Below are positions 36,789 to 45,188 of a stretch of 64,000 bases of DNA, piece by piece (position 1 is the stretch's first letter; each line of letters begins with the position of its first letter). The stretch is from contig NZ_RQII01000016.1 in the NCBI RefSeq assembly GCF_004761975.1, forward strand, positions 1 to 64,000, read 5' to 3'. The notes below the pieces were generated by a model, which did not search any database, was not told the DNA's origin, and saw only the letters and a program-made list of their open reading frames with translations. Position numbers and translations under genes: made by a program. This DNA comes from Planococcus koreensis (GTDB lineage Bacteria > Bacillota > Bacilli > Bacillales_A > Planococcaceae).

Positions 36789-37043
36789 ATGGCCGATTGG
36801 CGGGAAAAAATAAAATCCGTTTCCAAAACCAAAGGAAGCAGCGCGCCTGAACGCGCCAAACGGCTCGGCATGGGATGCCTGGGCTCAGCTGTGCTCGCTG
36901 TTTCCATTCTAACATTGATCATAGCATTTGGTCTTTTCAAAAGCGGCAGCTGGATGGCAGGTTTTTTTGCTGCAGCATTTTTCATTGTGAGCGCTGCCAC
37001 AGCGGTGCTGCTCATTGTGCCCCATAAGTCCAATCCATTGTAA
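36789..37043 (+). CDS. Small two-helix membrane protein
   Basis: 84 residues: a basic N-terminus (MADWREKIKSVSKTKGSS...RAKRLGMG), then two hydrophobic helices (LGSAVLAVSILTLIIAFGLF and GFFAAAFFIVSAATAVLLIV) and a short tail. AAAGGGG lies nine bases before the ATG. Divergent from the DUF4230 gene. A longer same-frame ORF overlaps that gene antisense and is rejected. Family not recognised. Confidence 0.65.
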   Translation: MADWREKIKSVSKTKGSSAPERAKRLGMGCLGSAVLAVSILTLIIAFGLFKSGSWMAGFFAAAFFIVSAATAVLLIVPHKSNPL

Positions 37044-37106
37044 ATACACTGATTTTTGATAAAATGAAGAAACCAAACATATTATTTATAAAGGGGATAA
37101 AATTGA

Positions 37107-37943
37107 ATGGCTTTGAAAAAAACATTAACAATCGCTGGCTCGGATACTTCCGGAGGCGCTGGTATACAAGCTGATTTGAAAACTTTCCAAGAACACGGCA
37201 CATACGGCATGAACGCGCTTACCGTTATTGTGACAATGGACCCGAACAATGGCTGGAGCCACGGCATCCACCCTATCGAGGTTGATACGCTTCAAGCCCA
37301 ATTGGACACTGCCTTCTCGACAGGCATCGATGCTTTGAAAACGGGTATGCTGCCGACCGTCGAAATCATCAAACTGGCGGGCGAAGCGATTGCTGCATCC
37401 GGCATCCGCGACGTGGTCATCGATCCGGTCATGGCGTGCAAAGGCGAAGCGGAAGTCCTATTCCCAGAAAACGTCGACGCAATGATCAAATACTTGCTGC
37501 CGAATGCGAAAGTCGTGACACCGAACCTCGTGGAAGCTGGCCAGCTGTCTGGCGTCGGCATCCTGAAAACCGTTGACGATTTGAAAGAAGCAGCGGAAAA
37601 AATCCACGCACACGGTGCGGAGTATGTTGTCATCAAGGGCGGCAAGCAATTGAAGCACGAAAAAGCGGCTGATCTTTTATTCGACGGCAAAACGCATTAT
37701 TTACTGACATCAGAGAAAACAGAAACAACTTATAACCACGGCGCTGGCTGCACGTTCGCAGCTGCAATCACTGCCAATCTGGCAAACGGCCAAGAAGTCG
37801 AAGATGCTGTCCTGAACGCGAAGAAATTCGTTTCAGCGGCTATCGCCAATGGCTGGAAACTCAACGAATACGTCGGCCCGGTTATGCACGGTGCGGCCAA
37901 TAAATTCGAAGAAACACCTGCAGTCCAAATGGAAAAAATCTAA
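37107..37943 (+). CDS. pdxK: Pyridoxal/pyridoxine kinase of the ThiD-like family
   Basis: 278-residue ribokinase-superfamily kinase. IAGSDTSGGAGIQADLKTF is the N-terminal substrate site, VIDPVMACKGEAEVL is mid-protein, and the anion hole NHGAGCTFAAAITANLA with catalytic-Asp equivalent region is at the C-terminus. ThiD enzymes have GTGCTFS with Asp/Cys variations. The NHGAGCT form and position match B. subtilis YwdB/PdxK, so vitamin B6 salvage is favoured over HMP kinase. Confidence 0.88.
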   Translation: MALKKTLTIAGSDTSGGAGIQADLKTFQEHGTYGMNALTVIVTMDPNNGWSHGIHPIEVDTLQAQLDTAFSTGIDALKTGMLPTVEIIKLAGEAIAASGIRDVVIDPVMACKGEAEVLFPENVDAMIKYLLPNAKVVTPNLVEAGQLSGVGILKTVDDLKEAAEKIHAHGAEYVVIKGGKQLKHEKAADLLFDGKTHYLLTSEKTETTYNHGAGCTFAAAITANLANGQEVEDAVLNAKKFVSAAIANGWKLNEYVGPVMHGAANKFEETPAVQMEKI

Positions 37944-37958
37944 TCTTCTTCAAACACG

Positions 37959-38002
37959 CTGCTGCGCAAGCTATGATACATGGCTTGCGCGGCAGTTTTT
38001 TA
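37959..38002 (+). terminator. pdxK terminator
   Basis: CTGCTGCGCAAGC and GCTTGCGCGGCAG pair around a ten-base loop and run into TTTTTTAT. Confidence 0.9.
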
Positions 38003-38030
38003 TTTGCCGCTAACTTGTATAACATAGTAG

Positions 38031-38097
38031 TTGACGTCCGTTTTCCGGGATGCTATATTGTATTACAAGATAGAAAGTAACTTGCATTACACTATAG
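38031..38097 (+). promoter_or_regulatory. padR promoter and paired operators
   Basis: TTGACG (38031-38036) and TATATT (38054-38059) are 17 bp apart. A near-palindrome CTATATTGTATTACAAGATAG minus its last base (38053-38073) covers the -10. An inverted relative, CTTGCATTACACTATAG (38081-38097), precedes the ribosome site, and a third partial copy, CTTGTATAACATAG, is at 38014-38027. The arrangement fits PadR autorepression. Confidence 0.72.
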
Positions 38098-38113
38098 CTA
38101 AAGGAGGCCGGCC

Positions 38114-38437
38114 ATGTCTTCCAGCCAAATGCTCAAAGGGATACTCGAAGGATGCTTGCTCGCAATCATCGGAAAAGGTGAAACGTACGGCTATGAAATG
38201 ATTGAAAAACTGGAGCTATACGGCTTTACGATGATCAGCGAAGGTAGCATCTACCCAGTATTGATGCGGCTCCAAAAAGAAGGGCTCGTCGATTCGTTCA
38301 TGAAAGAATCGCCTAGCGGGCCGAAGCGCAAATATTATACGCTGACTGCTGCCGGCAAAGACGAATACCAGGAATTCAAAGCCCGTTGGCAGCACATGTC
38401 CCAATCGGTCGATCGCTTATTAAAGGAGGAATTGTAA
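38114..38437 (+). CDS. PadR-family transcriptional repressor
   Basis: 107 residues. A winged helix-turn-helix (LEGCLLAIIGKGETYGYEMIEKLE, ISEGSIYPVLMRLQKEGLVDS, GPKRKYYTLTAAGKDEY) characteristic of PadR proteins of the short subfamily. Strong AAGGAGG site. Its stop overlaps the next start (TAATG), so the pair is coupled. It likely represses its own two-gene operon through the sites at 38053-38097. Confidence 0.93.
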   Translation: MSSSQMLKGILEGCLLAIIGKGETYGYEMIEKLELYGFTMISEGSIYPVLMRLQKEGLVDSFMKESPSGPKRKYYTLTAAGKDEYQEFKARWQHMSQSVDRLLKEEL

Positions 38438-39198
38438 TGGCACTGACAAAAGAAAGCGAAGAATTTATCGCAAACTTGAGAATGTATTTACTGACTTCCG
38501 GCAAAAACGACGAAGAAATCAACGCCATCGCTGATGAATTGCGAAGCCATTTGGAAGAAGCGGAAAGCCGCGGGAAAAACATCCGCAGCGTCACCGGCGA
38601 TTCGCCTGAAGCGTATATGGAAAGCATTCGGAGCGAAATGGCGACAGACTTCTTCGGCATCGCCAAAATGATGCCGATGTTCATCCTGCTCATGCTCGCC
38701 TACTTCCTGACCGGTCCTGCCATCCGCGGCGAGCTGTCTTTCTCGATTCTGACGCTGATCACCTACCCGCTGGTCGCGTTTCTCGGCATCGGCGCTTATG
38801 TCTTCTTCTTCCGCAAAATGAGCGTACGGAAATGGAGCACGAAACGGGAAATCGCCGTCTTCATGGGCATCCAATTTACAGTGGTGCTGCTGTTTGCGGC
38901 AATGATGTTCCTGGACATCTTCCTGTTCGAACCGTTCTACATCCCCTCCCGTGAAATGGCTTGGGCCATTGCTGCAGCTGGAATTGCCGTGTTCATCGTC
39001 TCCGCTTTATGGAATAAAACATGGATCACTGTGGTCTTGCCGCTGTTTTTATTCGGACCGGACTTTGTTATGCAATTTATCGAAGTCGGGCAAGCCCGCC
39101 AGCTTATTATCAGTACATCGGTATTGTACGCCGGGCTCGCGCTGATCATCGCATTCCTCTTTATCCAGAATAAAAAACAAAACCCTCACAAATTGTGA
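38437..39198 (+). CDS. PadR-associated membrane protein (DUF1129/DUF1700-like)
   Basis: 253 residues. The cytoplasmic helical N-terminus (~75 residues: FIANLRMYLLTSGKNDEEINAIADELRSHLEEAE) is typical of HAAS-type domains found beside PadR regulators. About six transmembrane helices follow. Family members are often linked to envelope stress or antimicrobial sensing. The last codons lie inside the terminator shared with the convergent gene. Confidence 0.75.
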   Translation: MALTKESEEFIANLRMYLLTSGKNDEEINAIADELRSHLEEAESRGKNIRSVTGDSPEAYMESIRSEMATDFFGIAKMMPMFILLMLAYFLTGPAIRGELSFSILTLITYPLVAFLGIGAYVFFFRKMSVRKWSTKREIAVFMGIQFTVVLLFAAMMFLDIFLFEPFYIPSREMAWAIAAAGIAVFIVSALWNKTWITVVLPLFLFGPDFVMQFIEVGQARQLIISTSVLYAGLALIIAFLFIQNKKQNPHKL

Positions 39199-39207
39199 GG
39201 GTTTTTT
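39181..39207. terminator. Bidirectional terminator inside two overlapping stop regions
   Basis: AACCCTCAC-AAATT-GTGAGGGTT with T-rich sequence on both sides. The plus gene stops at 39198 and the minus gene at 39186, so both ORFs end within the stem and their last 13 bases overlap tail-to-tail. Confidence 0.9.
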
Positions 39208-40214
39208 GGTGTTTCAGCATTTTTCAAGAGAACCATGCGGCTTCGCAATTGTTCGCGGTTCCAGTCGACGATTGCTTCATCTTGCGCCAGCGCCGAACTC
39301 TTTTTCGGGGCTTGAATGTCTTTCGAACGCAAATAGCCTTCGAGCATCAGCGTAACCGCTAAAATCGACAAGGCGATGAACAGTACGGGAAACAGCGGCA
39401 GCCATGGCGAACCTTGGAGATAGCGGAATGTCGAACCGAACAAGCCGGACCATTCAAACGAAATCGACATCGGCGGATCGCTGAACATCGGATCATAGCT
39501 GATCTTCGTGCCGCCCAAAAATAAATTCAGCAAACTTAAATGGGCCAGGACGATGAATGTTTCGATCACTTGCTGGCCGTACAAAACCGCCAGCTTTTCC
39601 CGCATCTGCGGATACAAATGCTTGCGGATGATCCGCGGCTCCCCTGCTCCCAAAACCCTGGCCGCCGTGACGTATTCCTGGCGGTAAAGCAATGCGGCTT
39701 CATTGCCAATCAAGACTGCCACAATCGGCATGGTCAGCAAAGCCATGAGAACTACTTGGATGGCAATTCTTTCCCATATGGTGTTGGTGAATCCGCCTAG
39801 CGGCATCCACAGCACCGGGTACAGGATGTAAGCGGCAAAAAGCGTCAGCGGAATGTAATGGAGGGAATCAGCCAAACCGCCGATCCACGCGCGCTGACGC
39901 TGCAAATACGTCGCCATCATATAACCAAGCGGCACAGCGATGAGCATGCGCAATGCAGCAATCGCCAACGCAGCAAGGATCGTATACTTGCCGCCAATCA
40001 TCAATTTGCCCAATAAATCATAGCCATACTGATCCGTCCCCAACGGAAAATTCCACTTGGGGGAAATCGGCGGCCCTTCTACTGTGCGCCCGTTTTCCGT
40101 CACGAAGAAAATCTGCCTCGGCACATTGCCCCAAAGCCATTCATAAAGAAAGCTGCCGCCCAGGAAAAAAGAAAGAATGGCGAACCCAACGAGAAAATAA
40201 GGCTGTTTCCACAT
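39186..40214 (-). CDS. Opp/Dpp-type ABC transporter permease (DppC-like)
   Basis: 342 residues, about six membrane helices. The N-terminal region FPLGTDQYGYDLLGKLMIGGKYT matches the LGTDxxGRD.. motif of oligopeptide/nickel permease C subunits, and the cytoplasmic EAA-type loop is YVTAARVLGAGEPRIIRKHLYPQ. The start one base upstream of the partner stop has GGAGG. No ATPase or binding protein is nearby, so transport activity cannot be assumed. Confidence 0.85.
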   Translation of the reverse strand: MWKQPYFLVGFAILSFFLGGSFLYEWLWGNVPRQIFFVTENGRTVEGPPISPKWNFPLGTDQYGYDLLGKLMIGGKYTILAALAIAALRMLIAVPLGYMMATYLQRQRAWIGGLADSLHYIPLTLFAAYILYPVLWMPLGGFTNTIWERIAIQVVLMALLTMPIVAVLIGNEAALLYRQEYVTAARVLGAGEPRIIRKHLYPQMREKLAVLYGQQVIETFIVLAHLSLLNLFLGGTKISYDPMFSDPPMSISFEWSGLFGSTFRYLQGSPWLPLFPVLFIALSILAVTLMLEGYLRSKDIQAPKKSSALAQDEAIVDWNREQLRSRMVLLKNAETPKNPHNL

Positions 40215-41078
40215 CTAAATCGCCTCCTTTCCGCGCAGATGCCGCAGCACCAGCCATTCGCCGATGCTGTAAAGCAAGAAAATCGGCAGGAAAAAGCTGA
40301 AAATGGAGACTAGGAACACTTCCGGTGAAATATTGTCTTTCATGAACAGCATGATACCCGGAATATTGAACATCAATTCCAGCACGAACAAATTCGACAG
40401 CATGAACCAAATCGTCTTCTTTGATTGAAAAAAGACACTGATAATCGCATTGCGGAACATATGCACCCAAATGACGAACACTTTGGAAAAGCCGAGCGAA
40501 CGCGCAAGCTCGATGTACATCTTCCGCTCTTCGTCCCGAAATGTCAGCATGCACAAGCGGTACAATTGGATCATCGGCAATAAAGCCAGACATAGCACCG
40601 GCAGCCAATAAATGTGGTCACCTTGGACGACCGCAATTTTGGAAATCAACACGTTTGTCTGCAAATAGATGGCAATGACAGCCAGCTGGGCCAGCATAAT
40701 GACCAAAAGATCCGGCAGTGACTCCAGGAAATACAGCGCCATCTTGATGCGCTGCCGCGCCTTTTCTTTCAGCAGCATCGTCAGCACCGTGAATGTGATG
40801 GCAAAGAAAATGGCCACCGCGAACGCCAGAAACAGCAGTTCCAATGAGTAGATGATATACTCGCCAATTGTCGGGAATAGCGGGATTTCCCGGTTCGTCC
40901 TCATATTCAGCACCGTGAATTCCTGCAGCGGCCAAAGCCCGCGCAGCACCGCTTCCAACGCCCCAATATATTCCGTGAGCCGCAGTTCGCCGGCCACCAG
41001 CCCGCCGATCAGCACCGGAAAGCCGCTGACGAGCACAATGCCCAAAACGGAAAAAACAAATTTGATCATTAGTTTCAT
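40215..41078 (-). CDS. Opp/Dpp-type ABC transporter permease (DppB-like)
   Basis: 287 residues with about six helices. The EAA loop is ELARSLGFSKVFVIWVHMFRNAI and the end is LYSIGEWLVLRHL. The ATG at 41078 is chosen since AAAGGGTGG is eight bases away; the upstream GTG is part of that site. Forms a two-permease unit with the next gene. It is divergent enough from classical OppB that the usual first-helix sequence is not recognisable. Confidence 0.8.
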   Translation of the reverse strand: MKLMIKFVFSVLGIVLVSGFPVLIGGLVAGELRLTEYIGALEAVLRGLWPLQEFTVLNMRTNREIPLFPTIGEYIIYSLELLFLAFAVAIFFAITFTVLTMLLKEKARQRIKMALYFLESLPDLLVIMLAQLAVIAIYLQTNVLISKIAVVQGDHIYWLPVLCLALLPMIQLYRLCMLTFRDEERKMYIELARSLGFSKVFVIWVHMFRNAIISVFFQSKKTIWFMLSNLFVLELMFNIPGIMLFMKDNISPEVFLVSIFSFFLPIFLLYSIGEWLVLRHLRGKEAI

Positions 41079-41229
41079 GTATTCCACCCTTTAACATCTT
41101 TTCGAAGAAATCCGAAAATTCTCTTTTCCATATAATAACATTATTTTGCATCCCTGAATCATCCTAATCGCATTCTTCCGCGATTTTCCCTATACTAAAA
41201 GAATACGGATTGCATGAGGAGTGAAAACA

Positions 41230-41580
41230 ATGGAATTAGTCGAAGTTAAGAAACTGCAAGTCGAACTGGATGCGTTCGCCAAAAAAGATGTCTATCTGCA
41301 TTTGGAAACGACCAACGGTTCATACGCAACTCATTTCAATGAAGGCTTTTTTAATGCCGGCGCCTTTATCCGAAATGTAGTCATCAATTATGAGCTAGGG
41401 AAAGTAGTTGGCGACAGCCCGCACCGGGTCGGCTTGAAATTGCCGCACGGCTGGGTCTACGCGCAAGGAATCACCCATTACGAATTGGATGAGCAGGGGC
41501 GCCTGCTGCTCGCCGGACATGACGGAACAGGAAAACTGGCGGTCGCGCTGCAAATCAGCGAAACACCGTTCAGTTATTAA
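41230..41580 (+). CDS. yojF: YojF family protein
   Basis: 116 residues from the ATG at 41230; the in-frame GTG at 41221 is within the GAGGAGTG ribosome site. A beta-rich protein (VYLHLETTNGSYATHFN, FNAGAFIRNVVINYE) always found beside BshB2 in Bacillales. Function unknown, though the association suggests a role with bacillithiol deacetylase chemistry. 14 bases precede bshB2. Confidence 0.88.
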   Translation: MELVEVKKLQVELDAFAKKDVYLHLETTNGSYATHFNEGFFNAGAFIRNVVINYELGKVVGDSPHRVGLKLPHGWVYAQGITHYELDEQGRLLLAGHDGTGKLAVALQISETPFSY

Positions 41581-41594
41581 GGAGGGAAAACTAG

Positions 41595-42284
41595 ATGGCA
41601 ATTGAAAAAGAACGTCAAGTACTGGTCGTCTTCCCTCACCCGGACGATGAAGCGTTCGGCGTTTCAGGAACGATCGCCACTCATATTCTGCAAGGGACTC
41701 CGGTTACATACGCCTGTTTGACACTTGGTGAGATGGGCCGCAACCTAGGCAACCCGCCTTTCGCAACCCGCGAATCTTTGCCGAATGTCCGCAAAAAGGA
41801 ATTGCTCGGCTCTGCCGAAGCGATGGGGCTGACGGATTTACGCATGATGGGATTGCGCGACAAAACAGTCGAATTCGAAGATGACGAAAAAATGGTTAAA
41901 ATGATGGCTGACTTAATCGAAGAATTGAACCCTTCGCTCATCATCACATTTTATCCGAACCTTTCCGTCCATCCGGACCATGAAGCAACTGCGCGTGCAG
42001 TCGTCCGTGCGGTCCGCCGTATGAAAGACCGGCCGAAGCTGCATTGCGTCGCTTTTGCCAACGAAACACTCGAAGTTCTCGGACATCCCGACATCGTCCA
42101 CGATGTAACGGCGGTACGGGACCAAAAAATGAACGCCATGAAAGCACACATTTCCCAAACGTCTTGGATGCTGGAAGAAATGGAATTGAAGTTATCGCAA
42201 GGCGACAAGGAAGCGGAAAATTGGCTAACTAAAGAACGTTTCTATAATTATCGCTGGGATGAAGATTTCGAAGAATCATTCTAA
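41595..42284 (+). CDS. bshB2: Bacillithiol biosynthesis deacetylase BshB2
   Basis: LmbE/PIG-L family zinc enzyme that deacetylates GlcNAc-malate and/or bacillithiol S-conjugates. 229 residues. Metal ligands are PHPDDEAFG at the N-terminus and the later histidine in VHPDHEATARAV. GGAGGG ribosome site. Presence implies bacillithiol as the low-molecular-weight thiol, fitting Bacillales. Confidence 0.93.
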   Translation: MAIEKERQVLVVFPHPDDEAFGVSGTIATHILQGTPVTYACLTLGEMGRNLGNPPFATRESLPNVRKKELLGSAEAMGLTDLRMMGLRDKTVEFEDDEKMVKMMADLIEELNPSLIITFYPNLSVHPDHEATARAVVRAVRRMKDRPKLHCVAFANETLEVLGHPDIVHDVTAVRDQKMNAMKAHISQTSWMLEEMELKLSQGDKEAENWLTKERFYNYRWDEDFEESF

Positions 42285-42286
42285 CG

Positions 42287-42328
42287 AAAAACACCCCCTT
42301 TTTCTTTTTGAAAAAGGGGGTGTTTTTT
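42287..42328 (+). terminator. yojF-bshB2 terminator
   Basis: AAAAACACCCCCTTTTT and AAAAAGGGGGTGTTTTTT form a long A/T-flanked stem. Confidence 0.92.
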
Positions 42329-42360
42329 CTTTGTGTTATCAGATAATATAAACATTGGTA

Positions 42361-42395
42361 TGAAAGCGTTTCACTAGGGAGAAGTGCTGTATAAT
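42361..42395 (+). promoter_or_regulatory. yjiH promoter with cre site
   Basis: TGAAAGCGTTTCA (42361-42373) fits the CcpA cre consensus and overlaps the -35 position of a promoter whose -10 is TATAAT (42390-42395). CcpA binding would repress yjiH on preferred carbon sources. Confidence 0.7.
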
Positions 42396-42442
42396 TACCA
42401 TTAATCATGTGTTTTAATGCACAGAGAAAAGGGGTTTATTTC

Positions 42443-43813
42443 GTGAAAAAGTTTCCAACTTCTACCTGGCTTTTATTTCTGATTCCATCTTTGCTGGGTA
42501 TCCTGTTATTCTTAGTTCCGATTCCAACTATTGATGATGAAGGCCAAACAATCTGGATGGTAACTATTGCTGTTCTTGCTAATGCTTTGGCTGGCGCGAT
42601 AGACGCTTTTACACCTTGGATTATGATGATGATCTTAATCATTGCAGCTATTGGCTCTCTTATTTTCATAACCCGCAAAGTTAAAGAAGGCCACAAGGTT
42701 TCTTTTTTTGATCGTTTGTTCAATGTCAACTTGTTCTGGACAATCGTCCGTATACTTGGTGCCATATTTGCGGTTATGGTGTTGTTCCAAATCGGACCGG
42801 AAGCAGTTTGGAGCGAAGATACCGGCGGCTTGCTGCTATCGAGCACAGGACTGTTGTCATTCCTGTTCACCATTTTCCTGTTCGCAGGCTTGTTTCTTCC
42901 ATTATTGATGAACTTCGGCTTGCTCGAGTTTTTCGGCACCATGATGGTGAAAGTCATGCGCCCGTTGTTCCGTCTTCCTGGCCGTTCGTCAATCGATGCA
43001 CTGGCTTCATGGGTCGGTGACGGAACCATCGGAGTCCTGCTTACAAATAACCAATATATCCAGAATAAATATACGCAGCGCGAAGCTGCAATTATCGGAA
43101 CTACGTTCTCGGTCGTGTCGATTACGTTCGCGATTGTGGTCATCCAAGAAGTCGGCCTTGGCCAGTATTTCCTGCCTTATTACGGAACGGTCATCCTGAC
43201 AGGGGTCGTCCTGGCTTTGATCATGCCGCGCATTTATCCATTGGCACAAAAAAAGACGACGTTCATGAACGGCGATCCTCAGGAATCGTATTCCGAGGAA
43301 GTGCCGGAAGGCTATAGCGTCACTTCTCACGGCGTTGAAAATGCTTTGACAAAAGCAAATGAAAATAAATCGATCAAAGAGTTCTTCAAAGATGGGTTTA
43401 AAAACGTTTTGGATATGTGGATTGGTGTAGCCCCTGTTGTTATGGCGTTTGGTACCGTGGCATTGATGTTAGCTACATATACCCCTATTTTCACCATTCT
43501 CGGAAAACCGTTTGAACCTTATTTGAATTTACTAGGTGTACCCGAAGCCCAGGAAGCTGCGCAATTGATGGTCGTCGGATTTGCTGATATGTTCTTGCCG
43601 GCTATTCTCGCTGGTGGCATGATTGAATCGGAGCTAACGCTTTTTGTCGTGGCAACCATGTCTGTCACCCAGCTGATTTACATGTCAGAAGTCGGCGGAT
43701 TGCTGCTCGGTTCCAAAATTCCGGTCAACATTTGGGACTTGATTGTCATCTTCGTACTGCGCACGGTCATCGCTTTGCCGATCGTTGCCGGTGTTGCACA
43801 TCTTCTATTCTAA
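42443..43813 (+). CDS. yjiH: YjiH family membrane protein (nucleoside-recognition/Gate domain)
   Basis: 456 residues starting with GTG at 42443, placed after AAAGGGG. About ten hydrophobic helices, with Gate-domain features (LPGRSSIDALASWVGDGTIGVLLTNNQY; GFADMFLPAILAGGMIESELT). The family is presumed to transport small solutes; substrate unknown. A cre site at the promoter suggests use of an alternative nutrient. Stands alone between two terminators. Confidence 0.85.
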   Translation: MKKFPTSTWLLFLIPSLLGILLFLVPIPTIDDEGQTIWMVTIAVLANALAGAIDAFTPWIMMMILIIAAIGSLIFITRKVKEGHKVSFFDRLFNVNLFWTIVRILGAIFAVMVLFQIGPEAVWSEDTGGLLLSSTGLLSFLFTIFLFAGLFLPLLMNFGLLEFFGTMMVKVMRPLFRLPGRSSIDALASWVGDGTIGVLLTNNQYIQNKYTQREAAIIGTTFSVVSITFAIVVIQEVGLGQYFLPYYGTVILTGVVLALIMPRIYPLAQKKTTFMNGDPQESYSEEVPEGYSVTSHGVENALTKANENKSIKEFFKDGFKNVLDMWIGVAPVVMAFGTVALMLATYTPIFTILGKPFEPYLNLLGVPEAQEAAQLMVVGFADMFLPAILAGGMIESELTLFVVATMSVTQLIYMSEVGGLLLGSKIPVNIWDLIVIFVLRTVIALPIVAGVAHLLF

Positions 43814-43820
43814 TGAAACC

Positions 43821-43858
43821 AAAAAAGCTGGAAGCGAAATATCGCTTCCAGCTTTTTT
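43821..43858. terminator. Bidirectional terminator yjiH / tdh
   Basis: AAAAAAGCTGGAAGCGA, a five-base loop and TCGCTTCCAGCTTTTTT form a perfect hairpin serving both convergent genes. Confidence 0.95.
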
Positions 43859-43872
43859 CTATTTGCTGTTCT

Positions 43873-44817
43873 TTAGACGTGCATCAACTTTTTTTTGAGC
43901 TTCACCAGCATATCCGATGTCATCGCATCCAAGTCATACTGTGTTTTAAAGCCCCATTCGTTCTTCGCCGCTGAAGCGTCGATGCTGTCCGGCCAGCTGT
44001 CGGCAATCGCCTGGCGCACCGGGTCGACGTCGTAGGACATTTGGAATTCCGGGATGTGCTTGCGGATCGATGCTGCAATCTGCTCCGGCTCAAAGCTCAT
44101 GGCCGTTACGTTGAATGCGTTGCGGTGAATGAGTTTCGCCGGGTCGGCTTCCATCAAATCGACGATTGCCTGCAGCGCATCCGGCATATACATCATGTCC
44201 ATGTACGTGCCTTCAGCGATATAAGACGTGTAGCGCTGTTCTTCAATCGCTTTGTAATAGATGTCCACTGCGTAATCCGTCGTGCCGCCGCCTGGCTGTG
44301 CCACGTAGGACACCAGTCCAGGAAAGCGAACGCCGCGTGTATCGATGCCGAATTTCTGGAAATAATAATCGCATAATAATTCGCCGGCCACTTTGTTGAC
44401 GCCGTACATCGTCGTTGGGCGCTGCAGCGTGTCTTGCGGCGTATTTTTCTTCGGTGTCGAAGGTCCGAATGCACCGATCGAGCTCGGCGTGAAGAATTGC
44501 ATGCCAAGTTCGCGCGATGCTTCAAGCGCATTGACCAAACCCCCCATGTTCAAGTTCCACGCAAGAAGCGGCTTTTCTTCAGCCGTCGCAGACAATAATG
44601 CCGCCATGTGCATCATCGTGTCAGCTCCGAAGTCTTTTGCCAAGTCATGCATTTTTTGGGCATTCGTCACGTCCAAGACGCTGAATGGCCCGCTTTGCTC
44701 GCCGCCGTTGCGGATATCCGTCGCCAATACGTTGTCCGCACCGTAGATTCCGCGCAGTTTTTCAGTCAATTCCGATCCGATCTGTCCCAGTGCACCAGTA
44801 ATCATTATACGTTCCAT
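43873..44817 (-). CDS. tdh: L-threonine 3-dehydrogenase, SDR/epimerase type
   Basis: Oxidises threonine to 2-amino-3-ketobutyrate with NAD. 314 residues from [17 protein letters not shown] (GGAGTG upstream). NAD motif GALGQIG is at 8-14. Catalytic Tyr138-x3-Lys142 is in [21 protein letters not shown] and [21 protein letters not shown] match the short-chain TDH family rather than the zinc MDR enzyme of B. subtilis. Its partner kbl is 4 kb upstream on the same strand rather than adjacent. Confidence 0.92.
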   Translation of the reverse strand: MERIMITGALGQIGSELTEKLRGIYGADNVLATDIRNGGEQSGPFSVLDVTNAQKMHDLAKDFGADTMMHMAALLSATAEEKPLLAWNLNMGGLVNALEASRELGMQFFTPSSIGAFGPSTPKKNTPQDTLQRPTTMYGVNKVAGELLCDYYFQKFGIDTRGVRFPGLVSYVAQPGGGTTDYAVDIYYKAIEEQRYTSYIAEGTYMDMMYMPDALQAIVDLMEADPAKLIHRNAFNVTAMSFEPEQIAASIRKHIPEFQMSYDVDPVRQAIADSWPDSIDASAAKNEWGFKTQYDLDAMTSDMLVKLKKKLMHV

Positions 44818-44983
44818 CAATAGCACTCCTTTCGAATAAAACAATTGTCCTCTGTAGAAACACATTATTCATGTTGTTATTGGCGTTTCGTTAAGCTTCT
44901 CTATGAAGCCATTATAAATTGTTCTCTTTAAAAATACAATGCCTTTTGCATTTCAAGTCTTTCGAACTTGCAGGTTGATGTTG

Positions 44984-45013
44984 TTGAAAAATGCACTTTA
45001 ATGGTGCTATAAT
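44984..45013 (+). promoter_or_regulatory. Promoter of the amino acid ABC transporter operon
   Basis: TTGAAA (44984-44989), 18-bp spacer, TATAAT (45008-45013). About 165 bases of untranslated leader follow before the first gene. The leader has only weak complementarity (GGCTCCA...TGGACC near 45035) and no riboswitch class is recognised. The rest of the 371-bp gap shows no gene. Confidence 0.75.
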
Positions 45014-45188
45014 AAGTCAGCACTTAGTAAAGACGGCTCCAATCACTGGACCAAAAATGTTGAAAACTTTTTTTTAATCTTAAAACCTAGTATTCCGCTT
45101 GGTATATATATTTTCAATCTTGCGGCAAATCGGCTTAATGAGTAAAAAGTTTTCAACGAAAAATACAGGAAATCGAGGGGATTATTTT

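Noticed and set aside
42436-43143. 235-codon open frame antisense to yjiH
   Set aside because: Shadow frame of a hydrophobic protein; composition and lack of start signals argue against a gene.
45020-45188. Possible riboswitch or T-box in the transporter leader
   Set aside because: No conserved T-box sequence, S-box or lysine-box features, and no terminator hairpin with T-run in a suitable place.
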